Shown piece after piece: positions 39,201-51,200 of a stretch of 64,000 nt of DNA. Source of the DNA: Vanilla planifolia (lineage: Eukaryota > Streptophyta > Magnoliopsida > Asparagales > Orchidaceae). The DNA is taken from assembly GCA_023846275.1 (NCBI GenBank), contig CM043872.1, positions 26,464,670-26,528,669 on the forward strand, in the 5' to 3' direction. A model generated the notes under the pieces. The model had not been told where the DNA came from. It ran no database searches and worked only from the letters and a program-made list of their open reading frames with translations. A program made the position numbers and the translations under genes. Numbering within the stretch: position 1 is the stretch's first letter; each line of letters opens with the position of its first letter.

Positions 39201-42200
39201 GGTTCAAATTACTATATCCAAATCCAAATCAATTTAAATTTGAACCAGTATCATACTTTGACATCTAAAATATGATTATAATATTTCCTGGGTTTTAATT
39301 GAAAATAACCTTACATAGATTAACTTAGCTATTTGCTTAAGTTTGATATTAGTTATTGAATACCTTAGACAAACTAGAACAAATTCAAGTCTATAATAAT
39401 GGTACAAGACGTGAGCTATGATTCTAGGATTTGTATATGAATTAATCATTTAATTTATCATAAATCATGTCTATATGAATGCTAACTTATATAGTATACA
39501 AGTGTATTAGTAGTGGTAATGAATGCATATAAATAAGCTCTTGAGAAGTAAACATAAGACATTTACCACGATCTATACACATCTTAACAAAGAAAAACAA
39601 TCAACAAAAGGTATCTTAAGACTTATGCATACTTCAGAGACTTCAATTCTCTCTCTTTGAACCACTTAATCATTTTCAAGGTCATAATCTACTCCAACCT
39701 ATGGCGATCACTAAATCTAAATTACCTGAAAAGCATACTAGGTGTAAGGATTAGATCATCATAAAAAAATATTTGAAGAGTTTATTATCATCAAAATCAA
39801 ATATAACTATCAAGCTCATGAGGTCAAACAACTCGATCATTTTCACTCAAAGAGGAAAGACATCTCTTATCCTTCCTTAATTCATCCCAATCATATAGTC
39901 ATGACCTACCTAAGAAGATACTTTTGTATAGACAAGACATAACACAACATCACCTCAAGGTAACTATACAGTTTCAGTGGAATCATGCATTATTTGTGGA
40001 CAAATATTGGAGTGGTGTTTACCCATTAAAACACTGTAAGTGTTAAGAAATCTAAAGTGGCTAGACTTATATGTACAAAAATAGTTGTGTTTATGCTAGT
40101 TCTAATTTTTTATGCAATATGTATTTTATAGTAGACAATCAATGATCATTGGCTTCTTGGAAATAGATCCTATGAGATTTATATTAGTGAATGAACTAGT
40201 AATAATGCTCCATATGGGTTTTTTGATCGGGGTGGTGTTAGGTTTTCAGAAACATTGGGTAAAAAAGCCTTATATTCTCAAACTACATGGCACACATCCT
40301 TCATTGTGTTAACCTTCCACACAAACAATTATAAATGGGGTTTCTCATGCAAGTCAAAACTAAACCTAAACATGGTATCTTTCTTAATCTAGGTGTTTCT
40401 ACAATTGAAACTGAACTTATTGAATCTAGCACAATACTTCCTTATGCCTTTGTTTCCTTGGTTGAGTAGTTTCCAAAGAAAATTTGAGAACATGTTTCTC
40501 CTCTAACTTTTCCTTATATCTTGATTTTGTCAATTCATGATAAGTTCAATCTTTTATAGGCTTTGGATGATAGATTGCATAAACAATGAATTTCATCTTC
40601 GAAATCTTGAGCTTGAAGTCATCGTCGTATCTATACCAATCGAATAAATGAATCTTTTGTCTCTACAAATATCACTGGATCTAAGATATCATCAAATGAT
40701 GGAGCCTCAATCTTAACATCCCATCAACTCTCTTTGTAGGTGTTGCCAACCATCATGAGGACAAATGACAAATAGACATAGTAATAGATCATAATGTAGG
40801 GCCAGGCCACTGTTCCTTATGCTATTGGCTCTCTTAAGGTTATTAAGTTGCATGGAATTTTAATTAGTTAAGATAATGAGATCTTGATGTTATACCAAAT
40901 ATTAGTTAATTTCATACTAACAAACCTCCCGAGTACTGTAGAGAAAGCAACAAGTGTGCTTTCTTGTCCTAGTATGCATAATTTACCAATTAAAACAAAT
41001 TAAACAAGAGGCAAAGTTAAACCAAGAAACATTGAGGACAATGGAGTCAACAACTCTATCAAGAGGCTGACTATTGTCAAGAAAACCACAATGATATGCT
41101 TACTAAAGGGAAATCAATCCTATGTCCAAACATTGGAACAACCAATAGCCAACAAGCCAATAGTAATTTAACCATGGGAGTCAAAACCTTCATTAAAAAA
41201 GCTGGTAGCAGTAAACCTTGTTAACAAAAGTATCTAAGCTTAGAAGTGTACTATGATCTTGGTGAACACAAAGTACGCATGCAAAGATTTGTCATAAATT
41301 TACTAACATTAACAACATGTACGTACATGCATTCGTGTTTCTATGCACGCGTTCCAATGCATCCATGTTTGTGCCTGTGCGTTCTTCTACATGTGTGTTC
41401 GTTCATGCATTTATGCAAACGTCTATGCATCCATCAGGCTACACATCCATACTTTCATGAGTCTATGTTTACGTGTGAATTTGTAAGATCAACAACAAAA
41501 GTTGAACAAGATGTATGTGAGTATAAGTGTATAATATCAATAATCAAAGCGTAAGGATTGTGTGTAAGATCAGCAACCAAATTATAATAAGACATGCTTG
41601 TGTACCTTGAGTTGGGTAAGCATGCAAGATCAATGATGAAAATGTAATAATATGTGTGTGTGTGTGTGTGTGTCTGTGTGTGTGTTGAGGAGGGAGGAGG
41701 GGTAACATTAACAACTAAGTTGAGATAAACATAAGTGTATAAGATCAACAAGCAAGATGTGATAGCTTGTGTGCAAGAATAATAATCAAAACGTGTTTAT
41801 TTGTTCAACTTATAAAACCTCAACAAAATCATCCTACATTCTTCCATTCAGGGTCTATGTGATATTGAGGAAAAGATACTTGCGTTATTCTAGTCTAAAA
41901 AGTCCATGGTCGTTAGATGACTTGAGTAATTCTATCTTATTAAGCTATGTATGATAGTTTATAAGATGATTGCCAAGGTGTGATTAGTAGGTTACAAAGT
42001 ATCCTTAGAACCACTAATTGCTTGAGAGCAAGGGACTTCTGTTTTTTACTATTGTTTTCTATCATGATGTCTTCTACTACATTGATGACTATCAAAGATT
42101 GTGATGAAGCAAGCCCATGAAAGTGTGCATTGGATTTCTTGAAGGTTATGTTGTGACCATTACTCATAGCTTTTAGCTAGCATATTGTTGATGCAAAAAA

Positions 42201-45200
42201 TGGATTTAAGGAATTTAAATAAAAATTTACTTAAGGCAACAACAAGGAAGCCTAAATGGATAAAATTTTCAAATTTGTTTGAGAGAATATTGGAATACAC
42301 TTTAAGAGCAAGTTGGCACTATGCGGCGAAGTTCTGTTAATAGACTTTAATTTGCGAGTATGTGGCACTATTAAAGGATATTCGATGATGTAAAAAGCAA
42401 TGTGTTGATGTTGAGATGGTGCAGTAAGATGCGGTAATTATCTGCTTAGATTGACGGCGACTCAGTCAGGATCAGTGATGACTCGGTCGGGATCAAAGGC
42501 AACTCGGTTGGGATCGGAGGCAACTCGGTCGGGATCGGTGGCGACTCGGTCGGGATTGTTGGAGATTCAGTCAGGATCGAAGGCGACTTGGCCGGGATCG
42601 GCTGCTACTTGGTTGGGATCGGCAACGACTCAGCTAAATTGACAACTAGTTGGTCGAATCGACAACAAATCGGCCTGGATCGGCAGCAAGTCATCTTGAA
42701 TCGGTGGCAAATCAGCTGGATCAAAGGCAAGTCTGCCGAATCGGTGGCAAATCAACTGATATTGCTAAAGAATCGGCCGAGATTGGTGGAGAATCAGCGA
42801 GAATAAGTGGCAAATTGGCCTGGTGGTGGTGAGTCAGCTGGAAGCGTCGATGAGTTTGTTGGCCGAGCTCAGAGGCTGTGCGGGTTAGCGCTGGCCACTC
42901 GCACAGACACGAGATGACTCGGGTATGCGCCAATCAGTGCAGGTGGTCAACACAAGTTGGCAAGTCGATGTGGGTCGACAAGGGTCCACGTGGTCATGCA
43001 AATTGGAGAGTCAACACGGGTCAATACGGTTGTGCAGCACCGTGGGTCGACAAGAGTCGATTTGTGTGACACAAGCAACTTTTTAGAGTTGTATTCAAAC
43101 GCAGTTTTAAATCCTTAATATCACCTTGTTACTAATGTTCAGGAAAATGAGGGTCTTACTCCTGCGAAAAGAAAAAAAAATGGTAAGGGTATTCTACATC
43201 TTAGGGAGCGACGAAGACGGCTGCCGACGGCAGAGGAGAAGACTGTGAAGTCATTGCCGACAGCTCGTCTTGCGATTGGTCTCTGACGACGACTGTGAAG
43301 GTTCCTACTGAGCCGGAGGAGCTTCTTAAAACTATTTCCATCCTCTGCCCCTCTCTCTGCTTCCGCTTCCTTCGACCTTCTTTGCAGTCGACGGGAAGAG
43401 GGATTTATAGCAGCGCTCAGCTAATGGCGTCAAAACCAAGTCAAATTTGCTTTTTTGATTTTTAATTAAGCGTGGTGGCTTTTCCCGACGAAGTGTGTTA
43501 GATCGTCCACACAATATTTTTATTTTCCTTTTTTTTGGGAATATTTCATGCTTCTTCGCATAAACACACCCAAATTTTCCTTATTAGTCAATGAGGTTCG
43601 ATCCAACTGGATTAAGGCTATTTGTAAATTCAGAGAAAGGTGCTCCAGATCGTTATACTTGCTTATCCCCTACTCTGAGTTGTTGCCCCTCTTAATTAAG
43701 CAAAGGTTCAAGCAAAGCATTTTGTTCGACATCTGAATTTGCTTCTCAAGTCCACTTGTTTATCAATTAGTTTTTGCTTATGACACATTATTCGTTCGGC
43801 CTATCAAGTAGTTCAAGAGATCTCTTCTGTCATGAGGATCTATTGCTCTGACTTGACCAAACTGCTAATCAAGGAAACTCCAAGTTACACTCAGCAAACA
43901 CACCCCCAACAAGAAGGCCATCATTGTGAATAGCTGGGGTAGACAGGCTGAGGGTAAGCACCTAAGAGTTCAGCTCAAAAATAGGCAACTTATGGCTACC
44001 CACATCACTTGTGTGGTTGACATTTGAAGTGGCTGAACTTTGTTTGGGAGACAAGGCCTTGTCTATGGCAAGCTGCATCATAGTTACCAATAATGTGTTC
44101 ACCTCTATGTCAATATATTCCATGTCTCACTCCTTTGCTCCAATGTTTATTCTAGAGGTGGCAGAGAGGGTGATTAGGAACATCCTTTGGCAAGGGCGTC
44201 CCGGTGAAAAGCATCCATTACATGGCTTGTGACGTGGTGTGCAGGACTAGTTCCTCAGAGGCTTGGTATCCACAATGTGAGGGAACGGAGAGAGGTTCTC
44301 CTGGCTGAATTGGTTGCCAAATTTCTGGGTAGGGTACGCAGGCAACTTCAAAGACTTAAAGAACATAGATGTTGCTTTACAATGATGAGTGGACTATTGG
44401 CTGTGGAAGCTCATCGATGTGAAGGATTAGGACCAAGATGGATTGTTCATGCATCAAAGAGACGAAATTGTGCATCTATGATCAAAGATCAACAACCAAA
44501 TTGTAATAAGAGAATATGTGTAAGTGATCAACAAGTCATAATAACACATGTATACATGCATGGAATGAATAAAAAGTAATAAAAATAAAAAATGAAAAAA
44601 TAAAATAATACATAAACCCATATCATGAATTGACACCAAATATGATGTAGGACATCTATTAAATAATATGTAAGCTATGCTATGTTAAGTTTTAAACTAG
44701 TGAAGCCATGAGAAGCTACCAAGAATCAACAGAACAAAATTAGTCAATTTGGTAATGTAAACAACTATTGTACACCGAATAAATCTAAAGAAAATTTATG
44801 ATCATTGGCAAATAAAAAGTAATAAAAATAAAAAATAAAAAAATAAAATAATACATAAACCCATATCATGAATTAACACCAAATATGATGTAGAACATCT
44901 ATGAAATAATATGTAAGCTATGCTATGTTAAGTTTTAAACTAGTGAAGCCATGAGAAGCTACCAAGAATCAACATAACAAAATTAGTCAATTTGGTAATG
45001 TAAACAACTATTGTACACCGAATAAATCTAAAGAAAATTTATGATCATTGGCATGTCAAGAAACTTGCCAAGGATTTGGGTCACAACCCTTCAAAGAATT
45101 ATAACACCCATACGTAATGTAAAATTTAAAATCAACCAACGATGTGAAAATGTCCTATATAAGACAAAAGTGACACAAAATAGATACAAAAAAGGGAGAA

Positions 45201-48200
45201 CGAACTTTGTGATAGAAGATTGAGAACAGTGGAAATAATAGGTAATGTGAATAACAATAATGTGTGTAAATTATCCTAAAAAATCATGAAAAAATCACCT
45301 CTTGTAATCAAACAAGATGGTTTTGTGATTGCTAGGGATGATCTAAAGGGTTCACTCGACGCAGTTTTTGATCACCCAAGCTGATCTATTGTGTTTTTTT
45401 AGGATGGTTTGCCAAAAGCCCTAACAATTAGCATTGGAACAACAAAACAAAAAATAGAAAAAACCTTGAATAAAGAGCAAGAATAATTAAAAAAACATGA
45501 ACGCATGAAAAAACAAACAGAAAGAGAACAAGAAGAGTAGGCCTTTAAAAGATGATAGTGATGTCATAGAAAAGATGACAATGACAGACAATTATGTAAA
45601 TGATAATTGAGACATTATCAATGGCAAGAAAATATTTTACTTTAGACTTCTTTTCCCTATTCTTGGAGATTTAAAAACATCCTCAAACCTTAGGATTTAT
45701 GTGATCACAATAGATCAAATGCCATCAACAACTAAAGCATAATGTAGCAAAGAATACAATATCAAACCATCAAAATCCACAACATGATGAAATACAAGAA
45801 AAATACATAAAAAGAGTTCATAGACTACTCCAAAAACCTCTAAGCAAAGCAATAAACATGAAAATATGTGATCATAATCCTAAAAGCATGTTAAATGTGA
45901 AATATAAGCAAAAAAAAAAATGTAAATCACACCAGGTATCAAAATTTTCTTGGAAGAAACCACCTATGCTCGTTAAGGAATCATTCGAGGTAATCAAAAA
46001 GACACTCACAGAGTGATCATTAGGTAACTCTTGGGTCAATTCAATTAGTAACTTTAAGTCCAATAAACAACTAATGATTACTCCCTACTAACATCACATA
46101 ACTGAAGTCTAAAGCTCTAAAATACCAAAATGGATGAGAACTAAAATGGAACTAAAATGGAACTAAAATTGAATCTAGAAAACAATAAATAAAATGAGAT
46201 TAAGCAAAAATTGAATCTAAACAAAACTAAAACTAAGCAAAAATGAAACTGCAACTAGGATTAGAAAACTATTGATCCAATCATTCATCTAGCCAAATAG
46301 ATATCGTACAGGCAAAACTCCTTATTCACACCGAACTAGGAATTGGTGCACTACTTTACATGGTCTCTCCTCTAGTTAATGTCCCAAATAAAAATAAGAT
46401 AAGACATGATACTTATAGAAAACTTAAAATTCAAAGATTGCTAAGTGACAAAGATAAGAAGCATTTGAAGCAAATGAATTGAAACATTAACAATTCATTT
46501 TAATCGATCAATTATTGAAAACAAAGAGTTGCAACTTCACCATACCAACTCAACCAAACCCAAGCCCCAACACCATCTTTCATAGATGAATATGCTAGGA
46601 ACAAATGCCTTAACACGATAGGATTGCCAAAAAATGCCATCAAAAAAGTTTTTTTGTGGTTGCTGATATTAAAACAAGACAATATATAATAAGAAAAGCA
46701 TTATCAATGCAATCAAATTGTCAAGAAGTGGCCATAAACAAGTAACTATTAAATTGACTTAATTGAAATGTTCAACATGGCTATCAAAACTAAGAGCTAA
46801 AACATCGTAATACCCATCCTTTTCTAACCAAACCTAGCTCTCAACACAATCCTTCTGAGATGGCAATCTTCTAATCTTATTTTGTTGGTAGTGATGGTAG
46901 TATGCTATTTAATCTCTCTCCTTTAACTTCTCTTGATGCTTGCTTTCACGATAAACGGTGATTCCAAAGCATTTGATTTCTTACTTAAAGTTCATTTGGT
47001 AAGACATTTAAAAACATCATTGACTTCCAAAATTAAGTTTCCACAATGATGAATTTCAAAATCAAAATTTTTTTCTTGATTAGGTATGTCTCAAAAAAAA
47101 TTATTTTGTATCTTAAAATATGATTATATATGAATTTCATTTTCATAATGTTTTGTAAGCACACAAAATAGTTATAGTTGTGAATTATATTCAAAAAATG
47201 ATGTTGATTTTCAAATTGATATGTTTATAAAATAACATTGTAACTTAAAAAATTTTATTATTGTAGAGCACTAGAGACTTCTAATTGACAACATGAGCAT
47301 GTGAAACTTTTTTGGAAGTGTTTTTTATATTTCTTCTCATATTTTTCTCACTTATCTCCTTTACCTAATTTAAAACATGGTATATTAATACAGGTTTGCC
47401 CACACAGCCAAAACTGGTAAGCCTAGTTGGCAGCCATCATATTTCCTCTAAAAAAATGTGTTTATGTGGTGTACAAAAGTTTATTTTGTTCTCCTCAAAA
47501 TCGTGTTTTCACATCTTAATCGTTTTTAGCATTAAAGGATATTTATATCTTCGAATATAAATCCTTCAAATCCATTTCAAAAATACAATTTTCCAATAAT
47601 AGATCACCAATTTCCAAGAATAGATCACCACCTTTTTTATGCTACTTTCTAATTACACAATTTTCAACTATGAACCATTAATTTTTCTTCATTGTACATA
47701 TTTTTCATTCTAACAAACCAATCTGATTTTGATTATCCTACTTATTTGACACCACTCTACAAAGTGAGATATTACCAAGTATCACCTTAGGCTTCTAGCT
47801 CTTGCCATTGTTGTTATTGTATATGTTACATGTATGTTGTGATTCAATTAAATAAACAAAGGTAAAGAAAATGACAAGAATTACACAAAACTCCCAAATC
47901 TTATGCTTTAGTTATCTATCTAATCTATATTTAAGCTAGTAGTAACAACATATTCCATGTTCAATGAAGGGACTAACATAATGTTAAAAATAGCACAGTA
48001 GTTTGATATCATGTTTCGTTTGTCGTACGATCAATTGTTTATTCATTGGATACCATACCAACAAAAACAAAAGACACTTCAAAACACTAAACTATAATAC
48101 ACCATTCCAACTATTTTATATTTAGAAGCAAAAAAAAAAACATGAGAAAGGAAGTTAGGATATAAGCTGTAAAATAGTAATTCAAATCAAGAAAATCAAA

Positions 48201-51200
48201 ACCGAAAGAGTATGAAACACCTGAAAAATGAAAAACCAGCAATGAAAACGGTGGAACAATTTCTCAAAAGAAAATTCTAATGAGACTTACATGAATCCAG
48301 CCAAGGGGAAATAGGGAGCGTTCATCTTGGATATTAAATATCTCTTCTTCATCAGTGGTCTGGCACTGAAAGTAAAAGTTTAACTCAAGAAAAGACCCAC
48401 AAGCAAAAAAAGCTTGTAAAATAGCCAACCATTTTCATAAATTATGCCTAAAACCATCTCAGTAAATCACAACGACAATATAGACAATATCTTGAAATAT
48501 GTTTCTATTTTTCTTGAAATATAACAATCCAGACATAATAAATAAATGAATAGTTGAATAAAAAATAATCTAATATGTCCAATTCAATAAATTTGATGAA
48601 ATACATATCGATCTACTATTTTCAAGTTTGGCAGTTATAACACGAAATGCTAGTATTCATATCATGACACAGATTTATATCATAAATAGAACAAATCCGT
48701 TTTACTAAAACAGCCATGATATCCATATATACAAAACAGTCAATAGAGTTTTTTCTGCTGTAAAGATTTGGCAATTAGAAGACTACAAAAACAAAGGAAA
48801 TATGAGGAAACAGAAAGAGAAGGGACAGTTCAAGGGAAAAAATCTGGCACAAACACAAGTAGTAACAAAAACCTTTACTTTCATTGCTTCAAAAAAATTC
48901 ATGCAGTTAATGATTCAATATTATTTTTTGTTTATGTTTTGAATGTTGTTGGGTTATTGTGCATGGGTTTGGGTGTTGTGGTGGAAGGTGGGAGCCAATT
49001 CAGCAAATAGTTAAATGCACTAGCTGACAAATGAATGCCTTTCCCTCACAAATAGAAAGAAAAACAAAAGTAAAGCACAAGAGAAAAAAAGGAAAGGACT
49101 TTTTCTCAAAAAAGTTGAAATACCATTGGAACCAAAAAAAAAACCCAGAGCGCTACAAATTTATCAAGAAATCTTGCCTGGTAGAACAAGATAGGATAGA
49201 AGAATAATGGTTCCCATAACAATTAAAAGGTTTTTAACAAAGCCAAAATTGGGTAGAATTTATCAAGTTGGTAAACTAAACAAAATTTTATTTTCAAGCT
49301 AATTGTGAGTTACAATGACTTCCTATAATTCAAGCATTTTTTAAATTTGTCCTAAATAGTGCATGGCAATCAAATGAAATGGTACTCAGCTCATATTTTA
49401 GCCCCATCTAGAGTAAGAAATAACTCCAACATTGATCGAGGGAATATTTTTGATGTGCAAAGTTGCACATTTGAAAAAATTTTTGGGATCAAATTTCTTT
49501 TAAAAATATACATATGATTTGAAGATCAACTCATAGTGGAAGAATCTTAGAAAAACTAAGAGAAAATCAGTTATAGATGAAGATTAAAGTTTGATGCAAA
49601 TGCATTTCGCTTAATGAAATGGAAAAAAGTTTGAATCATCCGTCAAGTCAGCCATATTCTCATAACAGATAGCATACTGTGGGCAACTTTTCCTTTCAAG
49701 CAATAGAATATCATCAGATTCTGATTTTAGGGCTAATAGAATGCCAAAACTACAAAAGCATTATCTTAAAGCTCAGAGCTAAATTGGACAGGTCAACTCA
49801 AAATATTATATCAACAGATTCATCATCAACAAGCAAGATTTCTAAGCTCGGAATGATCAAACGGCTCAACTTTGAGATGTTAAAGTCCAATCCAGTCAAA
49901 GTTGAAAAGAAATTCATACTTGGAAATGAGAAACTTCAATTAAAGATGTTGCTAATTGTTTAGAGATAGATTTGATTCATTTTTATCTTGCTTTAAAGTT
50001 AGTTAATAATTCAATGAAGTTCATTAAAATCTACATATTTCTCATAATTAGATCTAGGTTTAAATAATCGAGACCATCATGATATATAACCATGCTTACC
50101 TTCCATGTAACATCCCTTAATATATTCCCATGTTTATCTGTCCATATAACCTCCTTAAAAAATAAACCAAAAGAAATCATATTGTAATCATGAATCCAAT
50201 TCTACAACAAAATCCTCTTGATGAAGCACTTTGAGATGGAAAGAGAGACTGAATGGTGAAAACCTATGAGGAGGATTGACTCATCTAAATTAGTTCTCAT
50301 TCTACATCTTTTTAAGACTCAGACATCAGGATTAAAGTTTAGCCTATCGACATAAAAATCTCAACTACCCTTTTGGTTTCTACTACAATCTAGTAGCATA
50401 CCATTTATTTCAAGATTTTCATTTATTAATTTGCAATGAAGTTTTCAACAAATATCTAGGTGATATGGTTCATAATAGTGATCACACAAAAATTGCTCAA
50501 TATGAGGTGAAGCTTCAATGAAGTGTTGAAAATGCATTTGAATTTTTTGCTTCTAGGTACAATAGTAGATTGCTACATATAGTGGAGGAAAAACAATGAA
50601 TGGTACGCAATTTTTTTCCTTCTTTTGATCAAAAGTACAACTGATTGAAATCACTCGCTAAAATAATTTCCAATTAATTTGAGTTTGGTTATTTGCAGAT
50701 AATGGTTTTCAGTGAAAATGGTGATAATAACGGTTGCAAACATATTTGGGACAAAAAAAACTGTTAACCATTACCCAATTTTTTCCTTCCTTTTTGGATC
50801 AAAAGACTGCCAACCATTACAGTGGGAGAAAAACTGTCAATGTTATCCAATTTTTTTCTTCTTTGATCAAAAGTAGGACTGATTGAAACCACTCTCTAAA
50901 TTTATTTCCATTCAATTTGTACTCGGTTATTTGCAGATATAGTTTTTGGTGAAGGTGGTGATAAAAATGGTTGACAGCATATTTGGGGTAGAAGAGCTAG
51001 TCTCAAGAATCAATCATGGAAGTGGGTTGCTTTTCAGCCATCTTTCTCAGCATAACATGAAGTGAGCAGCAACCAGGAAAGTTTGCTTAATTCTCATTTG
51101 AATTCATTGGGGCATATATACAAAAATAGCTTCCAAACTTAGATCCTGAACATCTAAACTAGAACAAAAAAAATGAATGAGTAATAACAACATTTCGAAA

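Larger units (their letters stand above)
35349..48290 (-). other. AMSH intron 11, 12.9 kb, filled with repeats
   Basis: The donor after the exon ending ...LGWIH (cat|gtaagt at 48291/48290) and the acceptor before THPTQ (tttgtag|aca at 35349/35348) are both good, and the reading frame continues across. The intron is AT-rich. It holds decayed repeats: possible LTR-like sequence at about 37690-38900, degenerate short tandem repeats at 41482-41800, a GC-rich minisatellite at 42456-42836, a LINE fragment at about 44040-44340 and a 243-bp tandem duplication at 44568-45053. No intact gene is visible in it. Confidence 0.85.

Noticed and set aside
42451-42642. Open frame encoding seven-residue repeats (ATRSGS-x)
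   Set aside because: It follows from the 21-bp period of the minisatellite; there is no flanking coding sequence and it lies in the AMSH intron.
43140-43290. Arg/Lys-rich peptide frame following a possible acceptor (gttcag at 43137-43142)
   Set aside because: Considered as an extra plus-strand exon in the GC-rich island, but it has no recognisable domain or partner exons, and AMSH is on the other strand.
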